DNA of 64,000 bases from DASZHJ01 sp035517495 (GTDB lineage Bacteria > Pseudomonadota > Alphaproteobacteria > ATCC43930 > CGMCC-115725). The stretch covers positions 1-64,000 of the forward strand of contig DATIYT010000131.1 in assembly GCA_035517495.1 (NCBI GenBank), given 5' to 3'. How positions within the stretch are numbered: the stretch's first letter is position 1; each line of letters begins with the position of its first letter. The notes under the pieces were generated by a model. That model worked only from the letters and a program-made list of their open reading frames with translations, did not search any database and was not told where the DNA came from. The translations under genes and the position numbers were made by a program. Below, piece after piece: positions 1-9,217 of the stretch.

Positions 1-516
1 AGCGGCAGGGCCTTGCAAGAACGAGCGCCCGTCAGCCAGCGTCTGATCCAGCCAATCGAAATGCGCGCGCAGCTGATCAAGCAGGTTGGGCACCGCCGCC
101 ATCATTGCGATGGGATCGATATTTCGACCGGAGAACTTGGCTCGGTCTTCGAGAAACCCCTCAGGCAACCTGTCGGCTCTCTTCGCGAACGCGATGCCGA
201 CAGCCGGGCTGAAGGTTGTCTTCTCGGCCCACCAGGCAAGCGCGTCGGCTGCGCCGTGGCCGGCGGGATAAAAGGTCGGAGTGGGGTACCGGCGCTCGAG
301 TTCGCGCATGATCAACTGGCTATCGCAATAGATGTCCGCGCCAATCTGCAGAACCGGCGTCTTGCGATAGCCTCCCGTCAGCGCCGTCAGATTCGGTTTC
401 GGCATGATGACGGGAAGCTCGACCGATGCCCAGGCAAGGCCCTTGAGGCCAAGCCCGGTCCGAACTTTCTCCGCATAGGGAGAAGTGTCGTAATGGTGCA
501 AGATGATGTCGGTCAT
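1..516 (-). CDS. Glutathione S-transferase family protein (partial, N-terminal 172 aa)
   Basis: The frame opens at an ATG whose upstream sequence on this strand contains AAGGAG about 7 nt away, and runs off the left window edge. The product starts MTDIILHHYDTSPYAEKVR, the beta-alpha start of a thioredoxin-fold GST N-terminal domain; SPYAEKVR is where the glutathione-activating residue normally sits. It continues with KTPVLQIGADIYCDSQLI, the usual cis-proline region (TPVLQ) and the glutathione-binding acidic/serine pair (DS). The start of an alpha-helical C-terminal domain follows. A cytosolic conjugating or reducing enzyme is inferred; the substrate cannot be told. A quinone oxidoreductase stub lies directly upstream on the same strand, so the two may once have formed a detoxification pair. 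Confidence 0.85.
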   Translation of the reverse strand, partial: MTDIILHHYDTSPYAEKVRTGLGLKGLAWASVELPVIMPKPNLTALTGGYRKTPVLQIGADIYCDSQLIMRELERRYPTPTFYPAGHGAADALAWWAEKTTFSPAVGIAFAKRADRLPEGFLEDRAKFSGRNIDPIAMMAAVPNLLDQLRAHFDWLDQTLADGRSFLQGPAA

Positions 517-609
517 GGGAGGGCTCCTTGAGCGTGATGATGCGATCCCCTCGATATCGGCCGCGGATGCGTGACCAGCAAGCGATGGATTTGGTCGCCA
601 AATTTAGTT

Positions 610-734
610 GAGTTGAGCCCGACGGCGGTGTGCTTGAGCCGAACCTGACCCGGCCCGGGCTTGTCGGCGCTGACCTGTTGCCAGGTTAAAACCTCCGGAC
701 CGCCGGTCTTCTCGAAACGGATCGCCTGTACCAT
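610..734 (-). pseudogene. Quinone oxidoreductase (Qor-type) N-terminal remnant
   Basis: The open frame from 734 begins MVQAIRFEKTGGPEVLTWQQ and continues KPGPGQVRLKHTAVGLN. This is the first 40 or so residues of NADPH:quinone oxidoreductases of the zinc-independent medium-chain dehydrogenase family, which are normally about 320 aa. After HTAVGLN the similarity stops and the frame reads unrelated sequence that runs over the start of the downstream glutathione S-transferase gene. The catalytic core and Rossmann domain are absent, so this is a deletion remnant, not a working enzyme. Confidence 0.75.
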
Positions 735-976
735 GAGGGTCTCCTCTCATGAATGCTGCCGCAATCTGCCCTCCGCGTTCGCCTGCCTGCTTTCGGCACG
801 TGTCGCCTGTATCGCACTGGTCGTATCCCGCGCGACCGTCCGAGTTCGTGCCCAAGCTGGCCAAGACGGGCGAACACCGCCCTAAATTCCTGGCGTCAGA
901 TGTAGTGGAAGGTGGCCGCTATCGCTGGCCAAAACCGGACTCCATCCCCGAAAGGCATTAGGGCCTAGGAGCGAGG

Positions 977-1627
977 ATGAGTATCATCGTGTCCATGTCG
1001 TTGGACCTTGCAGAATGCGATCGAGCGCGCTTGGCGCGAGACCGGTCTTATGACGGGCGGTTCTATACTGGCGTTCACACCACCGGTATTTACTGCCGTC
1101 CGGTCTGTCCGGTGCGCCCCGCCCGGTCCGCCAATGTTTCGTTCTTTCCGTCGGCCGCGGCGGCCGAGGCGGCAGGTTTCCGTCCGTGCCTGCGGTGCCG
1201 TCCAGAGACCGCTCCGTTCTGCAGCGCGTGGATCGGCAGCAGGGCGACAGTTGAAAGGGCGCTGCGGCTCATCGTCGAGGATGGTGCGCTCGACGTGGAG
1301 GGGTCTACCGTCGAACACCTAGCCGCGCGCCTCGGCGTAGGGGCGAGGCAACTGGCGCGCCTCTTCGCCCGTTACCTGCAGGCAAGTCCCTCGAAGGTCG
1401 CAAGGACAGCCCGCGTGCAGCGGGCCAAACGGCTCATCGACGAGACGAGCCTGCCGATGACGGAGATCGCGATGCAGGCGGGCTTTGGCAGTCTACGCCG
1501 GTTCAACTCCGTCTTTGCCGAAGTCTACGGCAGACCGCCGACTGAAATTCGGCGCACACGGCGACCGGCCACTCAGGAGGTGAGATCGATCGAGAGTGCC
1601 GGTAACCTCGAGAGTCTGCCCTTGTAA
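977..1627 (+). CDS. Truncated Ada-type methylphosphotriester sensor / AraC regulator
   Basis: The protein is 216 aa. Residues about 20-78 are an Ada zinc-binding domain: cysteines 40, 44, 71 and 74 lie in GIYCRPVCP and FRPCLRC, and the first of these is the usual methyl acceptor. Residues about 95-190 are an AraC-type double helix-turn-helix (EIAMQAGFGSLRRFNSVF). After TEIRRTRRPAT the sequence matches nothing in the family and reads antisense into an IS5-type transposase remnant. A 501-aa Ada-AlkA fusion at 43876-45381 shows what a full relative looks like: this copy lacks any glycosylase or methyltransferase domain. It may still bind DNA as an alkylation-responsive activator, or may be decaying. 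Confidence 0.8.
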   Translation: MSIIVSMSLDLAECDRARLARDRSYDGRFYTGVHTTGIYCRPVCPVRPARSANVSFFPSAAAAEAAGFRPCLRCRPETAPFCSAWIGSRATVERALRLIVEDGALDVEGSTVEHLAARLGVGARQLARLFARYLQASPSKVARTARVQRAKRLIDETSLPMTEIAMQAGFGSLRRFNSVFAEVYGRPPTEIRRTRRPATQEVRSIESAGNLESLPL

Positions 1628-1861
1628 ATCGGCGCCGTCGCAGTCCTGGATCGCCGCCGAATGGACGACGACCCGCATCGGCAGCCCTTCGCAGTCGACC
1701 AGGGCGTGGATCTTGCGTCCCTTAACCATCTTGCCGGCGTCGTAACCCGCCTCGGCGCAGATCGCTCGGATACCCGCCGCCCTCGCGTCGATAAATTCGA
1801 CAGTGCTCCTCCGTCCACATCGCTGTTCGCCATCACCGCAAGCCTGTCGCCGGCAAATCAT
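1625..1861 (-). mobile_element. IS5-family transposase remnant
   Basis: Minus-strand translation contains AEAGYDAGKMVKGRK followed by HALVDCEGLPMRVVVHSA and AIQDCDGADL. This is the central DDE-region signature of IS5-group transposases (GYDAGKKVKGRKRHI...VVHPADIQDRDGA). Only about 75 residues are recognisable; both ends of the transposase are gone and I found no terminal inverted repeats. It abuts the 3' end of the truncated ada gene, so insertion and later deletion probably removed the rest of ada. From 1862 to 1999, up to the next gene, I see nothing else. Confidence 0.75.
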
Positions 1862-1999
1862 GCCATCCGAGGCGACACTGCGGACTTTTGGGTCAAGCGC
1901 TTCGTCGGGCAGCCTCCTGAACGGCCGCCTTTACCTCGCATTAAGCGTGTTCTGCTAGCCCTGTAAGCCGCGCGTGGAGCGGTATGGTCAGGCGCAGCA

Positions 2000-3004
2000 A
2001 TGATGAAGCAGATCGCGATCGTGACGCCGGTTCTCGACGATTGGGAATCGCTGGTAACGCTCATCGCCGAGATTTCCGCCCACTATACGGGGTCGGGCGT
2101 CGCCTTCCACGTCTTCGCCGTGGACGACGGATCGAACGAGCCCTTCGACCTCGATTGCATCCGATTGCCTGCCGATACCTGCATCGCCAGCATCGAGATT
2201 CTACGGCTTTCGGCGAATTTGGGGCACCAGCGCGCGATTGCGATCGGCCTTTGCACCATTGCCCATCGCGACGACTTCGACGCGGCGATCGTAATGGATT
2301 CGGACGGCGAGGATCAGCCGCTCGACATCGCGGCGCTGGTGGCCGCAGCCCAGCGCAATCCGGGTCAGGTGATCGTCGCCGAGCGCGCCAAGCGCTCGGA
2401 GCCGCCGGCGTTCCGGCTCGGATATTTTTGCTACAAGCTGCTCTTCCACTTGCTCACCGGACGAAGCATCAACTTCGGCAACTTCTCGCTGCTGCCGATG
2501 TCCGCCGTCGGCCGTCTGGTGCACATGCCCGATCTCTGGAACAACCTCGCGGCGACCGTGATGCGCTCACGCTTGCGCTATGCGACGGTGCCCACCGAGC
2601 GCGGCAAACGCTATGCCGGCCAATCCCGCATGAATCTGGTGTCGCTGATCGTGCATGGCCTGAGCGCCATGTCGGTTTACACCGATATGATCTTCGCGCG
2701 CGTGTTGGTGGCGGCGGGCGGCGTCGTGGCACTTTCCCTTCTGGGCCTTGCCGGCGTCGTCGCGCTTCGCTTCATGACGGCTCTCGCGATACCGGGATGG
2801 GCGAGCACGGTCGCGGGCGATTTGATGATCATTCTCTTGCAGGCCGTGGTGGTGCTGGTCGCCACGAGTTTGATGATGCTGGCGGGTCGCAGCAACCGCC
2901 CGATCCTTCCGATCGCCGACTCCCAGCATTTCGTGGCGCTGCGCGAGCAGTGGCAGTTCCGGCGACCCGGCCTCGCCGCGGTCCCCGCGCGCGCCACGCG
3001 ATGA
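2000..3004 (+). CDS. Family 2 glycosyltransferase (dolichol-phosphate mannosyltransferase / GtrB-like)
   Basis: The protein is 334 aa. The GT-A fold starts at once (MMKQIAIVTPVLDD), with D42-D43-G in FAVDDGSNEP and the metal/nucleotide motif MDSDGEDQP at about residues 99-107. NLGHQRAI is also typical of DPM1/GtrB enzymes, which load a sugar onto a polyprenyl phosphate. The C-terminal third (about 225-290) has two hydrophobic segments that should anchor it in the inner membrane. The stop codon overlaps the next gene's ATG (ATGA), giving a three-gene envelope-glycan operon. Donor sugar and lipid acceptor are not visible from sequence. Confidence 0.88.
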   Translation: MMKQIAIVTPVLDDWESLVTLIAEISAHYTGSGVAFHVFAVDDGSNEPFDLDCIRLPADTCIASIEILRLSANLGHQRAIAIGLCTIAHRDDFDAAIVMDSDGEDQPLDIAALVAAAQRNPGQVIVAERAKRSEPPAFRLGYFCYKLLFHLLTGRSINFGNFSLLPMSAVGRLVHMPDLWNNLAATVMRSRLRYATVPTERGKRYAGQSRMNLVSLIVHGLSAMSVYTDMIFARVLVAAGGVVALSLLGLAGVVALRFMTALAIPGWASTVAGDLMIILLQAVVVLVATSLMMLAGRSNRPILPIADSQHFVALREQWQFRRPGLAAVPARATR

Positions 3005-3708
3005 GCTATCAATACGTCGGCGGCGAGCTGGAACTGTTCGCGGCCGCCACCAATTGGAAGCGCTACTTCGCCCGCGTACTGGCACCCTTCATCGGGGGCA
3101 AGGTGCTCGAAGTCGGCGCCGGGATGGGCAGCAACACGCCTTTCCTGCGAACGGAGCGCGTGCGCGAGTGGACTTGTCTGGAGCCGGACCCGAACCTGGC
3201 GGAGCGGATATCGAGACGCGTCGAGGGAGGTGAGTTGCCATCCTGCTGCCGGGTGGTCGCGGGAACTATCGACGATTTGAGGCCCGGTACCGGCTACGAC
3301 ACCATCCTCTACATCGACGTACTCGAGCATATTGAAGCGGACCGGGCGGAACTGGCGAAAGCCGCTCAGCGCCTGGGCCCCGAGGGCAAATTAGTCGTGT
3401 TGGCACCTGCGCACCAATCGTTGTTCAGCCCATTCGATGCGGCGGTCGGTCATCACCGGCGCTACGACGGCGCAAGCCTTGCCGCCTTGGAGCCGCCGGG
3501 GTGCCGGCTCCTTGCCTCGCTGATGCTCGATTGCGCGGGGTTGCTCGCGTCGCTCGCCAACCGCGTTGTGCTCTCGGCGTCGCAGCCGACGACGCGGCAG
3601 ATCGCATTTTGGGATAGGGTGCTGGTGCCGATTTCTCGCGTGCTCGACAGGCCCATGGGTCACAGCCTCGGCAAGACCGTGGTGGCGGTGTGGTCGCGCA
3701 ATCCATAA
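3001..3708 (+). CDS. Class I SAM-dependent methyltransferase
   Basis: The protein is 235 aa, starting at the ATG that overlaps the glycosyltransferase stop. Motif I is KVLEVGAGMGSNTP (residues about 34-47). The acidic end of strand 2 is CLEPDPNL, and the post-motif is YDTILYIDVLEHIE with a conserved DVLEH. The later GHHRRYD segment is common in methyltransferases encoded beside polyprenyl-phosphate glycosyltransferases. Soluble and probably membrane-associated by partnership, it likely methylates a lipid-linked glycan or its precursor; the acceptor is inferred only from context. Confidence 0.85.
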   Translation: MSYQYVGGELELFAAATNWKRYFARVLAPFIGGKVLEVGAGMGSNTPFLRTERVREWTCLEPDPNLAERISRRVEGGELPSCCRVVAGTIDDLRPGTGYDTILYIDVLEHIEADRAELAKAAQRLGPEGKLVVLAPAHQSLFSPFDAAVGHHRRYDGASLAALEPPGCRLLASLMLDCAGLLASLANRVVLSASQPTTRQIAFWDRVLVPISRVLDRPMGHSLGKTVVAVWSRNP

Positions 3709-5468
3709 CGACGCGCAAAGCCACATCGCCTCTGCCGGCACTCCTGGGAGTCGCGGTAGCGGCGAGCGTGCTCATCTACGCGGCGCTCGCGATTTCGTTC
3801 TTTCCGACCGCGAATGGCACGCTCGGCCACGATTACGAATATTTCCTGCCGCTGTTGCTCGCGGGCAAGTATTGGGTCGCGCAGAACGGTCTGTCCGCCG
3901 TGCCGCGCTTCACCCCGGCGTTCTGCGGCGGCGTGCCGCTGCTGGCAAATCCGCAGTCGCTGTTCTATTCGGTGCCGCAGGCGCTTGCGCTGCTTGTGGA
4001 TCCCGTCACCAGTTATCGGCTGACCACTCTTCTTTTTGCCGCCGCCGGGGGCGTCGGAACCTATTTCCTGATGACGCGCCGGTTCGGGGTCTCTCTCGCC
4101 GCCGCCCTGCTCAGCTCCGTCATCTTCTTGTTCAACGGATTTCTGATGTATCGGCTCGCGATCGGGCACGTGACTTACCACGTGGTCGGCCTGATGCCTG
4201 CGCTATGCTATTTTCTGCTGGCGCCGGCTCGCGACTTGCGTCACGGCACGCGCGCCGTGGTCGGCTCGGCCGCGATCCTCACCTACTTCGTCTATGGCGG
4301 CGCGCCCAACATGCTGGGTCAGCTTGCGGTCACCTGCGTTGCAGTGTGGCTGATCCACGGGTTTGTGCGGCCGATGCGGTATTCATTCTGGTTCATCGGA
4401 GCTGCCGCGGGCATCCTCGCCGGCGCCGCCGGAGCCGCAAAGCTGGTGGCGGCGATGGCCTGGCTTTCAGAGTTTCCCCGCCCGCACACGATCGAGCTGG
4501 TGGACGATTTTCCGGCCCTCTTGGCCAGTCTGCTGCGTGGCCTGTTTTTCCCGGCCTCATTACCCCCCGAGATCGGCCGTCATGAGTGGGAATTTGGCGT
4601 GGGCCTGATGCCGCTCTTCTTGCTGGTTCGAGGCGCGCGCTTGGCCGGCACGCGGTTTGGCTCGAGGGGGTTGTTCGCGCGGCCCTCCGTCGCGCGATCG
4701 TTCGGGGTCGCGGCGTTGGCCGCCCTGATGGTGCTGCCAATCTGGCTCAACTATGGCGATGCCGAGAAGGCCGCATGGCTCAAGACGCTGCCCTATATCG
4801 GCGACAACGTCGTGCTTGTACGCTGGTTCTCGATCTATCTCCTGCCGCTCACCGTCGCCGCCGGCTGCCTCATGGATTTCGCGTTCCCGAACGAAAGCGC
4901 GCGCCTTCGGGCGGCGATCGTCGGCGTGATCGTGACCGTGGCGCAGCCGCTGCTTAGCGACCGCAGCTATTATCAGCAGCAACCCTATGAGCCCGGCCTT
5001 GTCCTTTCGGCAAGCCGAGCAACCGACCTGACGGGTCGAGTGCCGGCGGTGAGCGCGATCGGCTCCATTCCGGGCGCGGGCCGGAACGACGGGTTGGCGT
5101 CGGGCCGCTCATCCTATCCGTGCTACGAGCCGATGTTCGGATATCGCTTGGAGACTTTTCCGGGAACGCTGGTGCTCGGCTCTCTCTCCGGCGATACCGG
5201 CGCGCCGCATCTGCGCAATCCCGCCTGTTACATCTATGGCAACGCCAACGGCTGTGTGCCGGGCGCCGAATTCACGGGCGCCGAGAGGGGTGACGAGGCG
5301 GCGTTCGCGGATTACCGCCCCTTCTCTTATGCGTTGCCGGCCTGGCAGATTTGGGCCGACCGGCTCTCGCTTTTGGCGCTGCTGATCATGCTGGGCGCGG
5401 CGGCATTCGCGCTTGGCAGAATCCCAAAGGGCTTGCCCCGGTTCGAGACAAAGGACGCGCGGCCGTAA
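3690..5468 (+). CDS. Polytopic inner-membrane protein, GT-C glycosyltransferase-like
   Basis: The protein is 592 aa with a GTG start that overlaps the methyltransferase by 19 nt. An N-terminal membrane helix (about 14-38) is followed by a loop with GHDYEYFLP, an acidic motif in the position of the catalytic first loop of GT-C enzymes. Then come GGVPLLANPQSLFYSVPQ and about ten more hydrophobic helices, ending with a large soluble segment and a last helix near residues 555-575. The layout resembles YfhO-like and other lipid-linked sugar transferases. With the preceding GT2 and methyltransferase, it fits transfer of a polyprenyl-linked sugar in the periplasm. Function is inferred from architecture. 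Confidence 0.7.
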   Translation: MVAQSITTRKATSPLPALLGVAVAASVLIYAALAISFFPTANGTLGHDYEYFLPLLLAGKYWVAQNGLSAVPRFTPAFCGGVPLLANPQSLFYSVPQALALLVDPVTSYRLTTLLFAAAGGVGTYFLMTRRFGVSLAAALLSSVIFLFNGFLMYRLAIGHVTYHVVGLMPALCYFLLAPARDLRHGTRAVVGSAAILTYFVYGGAPNMLGQLAVTCVAVWLIHGFVRPMRYSFWFIGAAAGILAGAAGAAKLVAAMAWLSEFPRPHTIELVDDFPALLASLLRGLFFPASLPPEIGRHEWEFGVGLMPLFLLVRGARLAGTRFGSRGLFARPSVARSFGVAALAALMVLPIWLNYGDAEKAAWLKTLPYIGDNVVLVRWFSIYLLPLTVAAGCLMDFAFPNESARLRAAIVGVIVTVAQPLLSDRSYYQQQPYEPGLVLSASRATDLTGRVPAVSAIGSIPGAGRNDGLASGRSSYPCYEPMFGYRLETFPGTLVLGSLSGDTGAPHLRNPACYIYGNANGCVPGAEFTGAERGDEAAFADYRPFSYALPAWQIWADRLSLLALLIMLGAAAFALGRIPKGLPRFETKDARP

Positions 5469-5512
5469 CTTTGTCTGAAGTCTCGTCGGTCTTGTCGGCA
5501 ACCGCAGCGACG

Positions 5513-6658
5513 CTACCGGCGCCACTGATGGTCCGCGCGGCCCAGAATCTGATGCGACATTTGGCTCAGAAGATATTCGAGGTCGCCCGGGCATGCCTCG
5601 TCGTATTCCAGCATTACCCGATCGAGGATAAGCTGCAGATTGGCGGAGCTCCAGCTCTCCTGGCTGTCGACCTTCAGGCGCGCATGAACATCAAGCGCGG
5701 CGCGAAAGGCGCGGAAGAAGTTGATCGGCAGACCCGCTTTCTCATAGAGCGCTTTGAATCCAAGCGGCCCACCGTCGGCGATGAGAGCGGCTGAATTCTC
5801 CAAGGCGACGCCCGCGAGTGCCGCCATTCCCGCCTCGAAGAATTGCATGTCTCCTTCACAGAGGGCCCGCATCAGCAGCGTCGGTGTGAGCTCGCCCCTG
5901 CGGTTCAGAAGGTGGGCCAACCGCTCGACATCGAACGAGCGGGGTATTGACGCCACGCCGTGCATCATCGTGCGTTCGCGCGCCTGAGTGAGGAGCTCAT
6001 CGGCGAGTTGCGAGGGTAGCGCGTGCTTTTCGACGAGGCGGTCGTGCAATTCCGCCGAAACCACATGCACCAGCCGGTCGGTAACCGTCAGCGGCAAAGA
6101 GTCCCGATCGATCAAAAGGTTCTGAACCGAGGCGTCGCCGGCGAAGTCGTTCAGAATTGCGTGATAGGAACCCTCGGATAACTGCGCGCCATCATTCCGC
6201 AGGAGCGTCGTCACGACGGCGGCCCGATGGGTGTCCGTCAGGGCCTCGGTAACGCGCTCGCTGACTGTCTCTCGCGCGGCGATCGCCATCTGTTTTTCCT
6301 CGCTCCCCGCCGCGATGATGGCGACGAGATCGGCGTCGGCGAGCGCGGGCGAAATGCGAATGAAGGGAACCGAGATCGCTTCGATGTCTTCCGCGATCGC
6401 ACGCGCCAGCGGCGCCGGCAGAAATGCGCAACTCGCGACATGGGTCGCAAGCGCGTGGCGAACTTCCTGCTCCACGTCCTGGATGAGCTTTTCGAGTATC
6501 GCCAGAGCGGCTTGACGCTCCGACGAGGTCAGCGTCTCGGAAGAGAATAAGGCCCCGACGTGTTTTGCCGTGTCCGTGCGGACGCCAACTGCCGCATCAA
6601 CCTGCAAGCGGTTGCAGATGTCGAGCAAAGCGGCCGGTGCATGGTGGGACGTAGGCAT
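5513..6658 (-). CDS. DUF2336 domain-containing protein
   Basis: The protein is 381 aa, largely alpha-helical, with no signal peptide or membrane helix. It has the repeated short helices and the RLV-HVVSAEL / ALPSQLADELLTQARER segments seen in DUF2336 proteins, which are almost confined to Alphaproteobacteria and read as HEAT-like repeats. The molecular role of the family is not established; some members have been tied to cell-envelope or motility regulation. It converges on the glycan operon with only 44 bp between stops, and stands alone as a transcription unit. Confidence 0.8.
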   Translation of the reverse strand: MPTSHHAPAALLDICNRLQVDAAVGVRTDTAKHVGALFSSETLTSSERQAALAILEKLIQDVEQEVRHALATHVASCAFLPAPLARAIAEDIEAISVPFIRISPALADADLVAIIAAGSEEKQMAIAARETVSERVTEALTDTHRAAVVTTLLRNDGAQLSEGSYHAILNDFAGDASVQNLLIDRDSLPLTVTDRLVHVVSAELHDRLVEKHALPSQLADELLTQARERTMMHGVASIPRSFDVERLAHLLNRRGELTPTLLMRALCEGDMQFFEAGMAALAGVALENSAALIADGGPLGFKALYEKAGLPINFFRAFRAALDVHARLKVDSQESWSSANLQLILDRVMLEYDEACPGDLEYLLSQMSHQILGRADHQWRR

Positions 6659-6855
6659 CGCGAGCCCTCAGCCAATGTCCCCCCTTGCGGCAGTTTCTAA
6701 ATTCTTGCTTAACATTTCCTTAAATCGCACACGGAATCGGATATCCACCGAGACGGATAAACATATTGAGGTTGCCCCGGCGCAAGAGAAACATCGACGC
6801 CGGGCGCTGCCCGCGCCAAACTCCGCGCGGGACGGATTTGACCGAGAGGGGATCG

Positions 6856-8340
6856 ATGAGCAAGCGCGTGTTGGCGGCCCGGTTCATGCACGAGACCAAT
6901 ACCTTCAGCAAAGTGCTGACGGATATGGCGGCGTTCCGGCGCCGTGACTTTCACCTCGAGAACGAGATTCCCGCGGCATATCGCAACACCCGCTCGGCGA
7001 TGGGCGGCACCTTCGAGGCCGCGGACAAGTACGGTTGGACCCTCGTCCATCCGATCTCCGCGAGCGCCAATCCCTCGGGGCTGGTGACCCGCGCCGCCTT
7101 CGATGAGATCGCCGCCGCCATAGTCGAGGCCGCGAAGCGTCAGGGACCGATCGACGGCGCGTTGCTGCATTTGCACGGCGCCATGGTGGTCGAGGGGTTC
7201 GAGGACGGGGAGGGCGAGCTGTTGCGGCGCCTCCGAGCCGTCATCGGCAAGGATGTGCCGGTGATCGTGACCCTTGACCTGCATGCGAACGTCTCGGACG
7301 CTATGGCCGAGCACGCGAGCGCCTTGATCGCATTTCGGACGTATCCGCATATCGATATGTACGAGCGGGCGTGGCAAGGCGCGGAGCTTCTGGAACGCGC
7401 CATGCGTGGCGAGGTCCGTCCAAAGACCATCGTTGCGCGCCGCCCCACGATCTACGGCCTCAATCACGGCCGCACTCAGAGCGGACCGATGGTCGAAGCC
7501 TTGGCGCGCGCGGACGCGGTCGAGCGGCGCGGGGACGTGCTGGTTGTGAGCCTGTGCGCGGGCTTCACCCGGGCGGATATTCGCGACGTGGGCCCGACCG
7601 TCACCATCACTACGGACGGCGCCGATCCCAAGGCGGCGGCGATCGCCCGCGAGTTCACCGATTTCATCTGGGAGACCCGCGAAATCAACTCGGCGAAGCT
7701 ATTGCCGATCGCCGAGGTGATCGACCTGGCGCGCCGCGGCAAGGCCGGCGAAAAGCCGCTGGTGATCGCGGACTATACCGACAATCCCGGCGGCGGCGGC
7801 TATGGCGACGCGACGGCGCTTTTGAAGGCGATGGTGGAGGCAAACCTTCCGAGCGTCGCCTTTCATGCGATTTGCGATCCCGAAGCCGTGCAGCAGGGCA
7901 TGAAAGCCTGCATCGGCGCCCGGACGACCCTGACGCTCGGCGGCAAGACCGATCCGCGGATGGGCGGCGGTCCGCTGACGCTCACGGGCGAGGTTACCTG
8001 CCTCACCAACGGCAAATTCATCGCATATGGTCCCATGGGCGGCGGCGTCGCGCGTGACTACGGCCCTTCCATGGTGTTCCGCGTCGGCGGCATCGACATC
8101 GTCGTCATCACCAACAACGGCCAGGCGAGCGATCTCGGCCAGTTGACGTCGCTGGGGATCGATCCCACGCGCTATCAAACCGTTGCGGTCAAGTCGATGC
8201 ATCACTTCCGCGCGGCGTTCGAGCCGATCTCGCGACAGGTGGTCCTGGTGGACACGGGCTCGCTCTGTTCGGAAATCTACACGACCGAGCTGTTCCGGCA
8301 CGTGCGGCGGCCGATCCATCCCCTCGATCGCATCGCGTGA
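6856..8340 (+). CDS. M81 family metallopeptidase (MlrC / microcystinase C-like)
   Basis: The protein is 494 aa, starting at the ATG preceded by GAGAGGGG; an earlier in-frame ATG at 6766 would add 30 unconserved residues. Family landmarks are RFMHETNTFS at the N-terminus, LLHLHGAMV near residue 101, VTLDLHANVS near 137 and RTYPHIDMYERA near 160. These supply the Asp/His zinc ligands. The C-terminal domain has DYTDNPGGGGYGDAT. The best-known member hydrolyses linear peptides from microcystin breakdown, but most are uncharacterised. It leads a cluster with an alpha/beta hydrolase and hyuAB genes, suggesting stepwise hydrolysis of a peptide-like or cyclic amide substrate. Confidence 0.9.
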   Translation: MSKRVLAARFMHETNTFSKVLTDMAAFRRRDFHLENEIPAAYRNTRSAMGGTFEAADKYGWTLVHPISASANPSGLVTRAAFDEIAAAIVEAAKRQGPIDGALLHLHGAMVVEGFEDGEGELLRRLRAVIGKDVPVIVTLDLHANVSDAMAEHASALIAFRTYPHIDMYERAWQGAELLERAMRGEVRPKTIVARRPTIYGLNHGRTQSGPMVEALARADAVERRGDVLVVSLCAGFTRADIRDVGPTVTITTDGADPKAAAIAREFTDFIWETREINSAKLLPIAEVIDLARRGKAGEKPLVIADYTDNPGGGGYGDATALLKAMVEANLPSVAFHAICDPEAVQQGMKACIGARTTLTLGGKTDPRMGGGPLTLTGEVTCLTNGKFIAYGPMGGGVARDYGPSMVFRVGGIDIVVITNNGQASDLGQLTSLGIDPTRYQTVAVKSMHHFRAAFEPISRQVVLVDTGSLCSEIYTTELFRHVRRPIHPLDRIA

Positions 8341-8346
8341 TCCCAG

Positions 8347-9207
8347 ATGCGCGCAAGGATTCGCGACACCGAGATTTATTTCGACGTGGAAGGCATGGGC
8401 CTCGTGCCTGACGGCGCTACCATGCGCGAAAAGCCGGTTGCGTTCGTGATCCACGGCGGCCCCGGCGGCGATCACAGCGGCTTCAAGGGCCCGATGACAC
8501 CGCTCGCGGAGCGGATGCAGCTCGTCTATTTCGATCATCGCGGCCAAGGACGCTCGGCGCGGGGCAATCCCGACAAGTACACGCTCGATGAAAACGTCGA
8601 GGATATGGAAGCGCTGCGCAATCATCTGGGACTGGGTCCGATCATCAGCATCGGCACCTCTTATGGCGGCATGGTGGCGCAGGCGCATGCGGCGCGGTAT
8701 CCCGATGCGGTCTCGCATTTGATCCTGGTGGTGACGGCGGCCCATGGCGGGTTCATGGCCCGCGCGCAGCAGATCGTGCGCGAGCGCGGCACGCCGGAAC
8801 AAGCGGCGGTGTGCGATGCGCTTTGGCGCGGAGGGCTCAAGGACGGCGCGGCACTGCGTCATTTCTACGAGGTGATGGGGCCGCTCTACAGCGTCAGGCA
8901 CAATCCCGCCGCGGCCGCGCTCGGGCATCGGCGCACGCTGCACGAAGCCGTGCCGCTCAACCGTGCCTTCGGCGGGTTCCTCCGCACCTTCGACCTTCGC
9001 CCGGAGCTGCCGCGCATCAAAGCGCCGACCTTGGTGATCGCCGGACGGCACGACTGGATTTGCCCGCCCGAATTTTCCGAGGAGATCGTCGGGCTGATAC
9101 CGCGCGCCGAGCTGCGCATCTTCGAGAACAGCGCGCATTCCGTGCGCGTCGACGAGCCGCAGGCTCTGATCGACGCGATCGCGGGCTTCGTGGTCTACAA
9201 GAAATGA
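8347..9207 (+). CDS. Alpha/beta hydrolase, proline iminopeptidase-like
   Basis: The protein is 286 aa. HGGPGG at residues 36-41 is the oxyanion loop typical of prolyl iminopeptidases. The nucleophile elbow is GTSYGG with Ser105, and the acid is in GRHDWICPP (about 230-240). The histidine is in FENSAHSVRVDEP near residue 263. No signal peptide is visible, so it is cytosolic. It starts 6 nt after the M81 peptidase stop and ends 10 nt before hyuA, so the genes are cotranscribed. Cleavage of small amides or N-terminal proline-like residues is inferred from the fold and neighbours. Confidence 0.87.
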   Translation: MRARIRDTEIYFDVEGMGLVPDGATMREKPVAFVIHGGPGGDHSGFKGPMTPLAERMQLVYFDHRGQGRSARGNPDKYTLDENVEDMEALRNHLGLGPIISIGTSYGGMVAQAHAARYPDAVSHLILVVTAAHGGFMARAQQIVRERGTPEQAAVCDALWRGGLKDGAALRHFYEVMGPLYSVRHNPAAAALGHRRTLHEAVPLNRAFGGFLRTFDLRPELPRIKAPTLVIAGRHDWICPPEFSEEIVGLIPRAELRIFENSAHSVRVDEPQALIDAIAGFVVYKK

Positions 9208-9217
9208 CGGGGCGCCG

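Noticed and set aside
1984..3708. 574-codon frame starting before the glycosyltransferase
   Set aside because: Its first 339 codons are an out-of-frame reading of the glycosyltransferase; only the last 235 codons from ATG 3001 are the methyltransferase.
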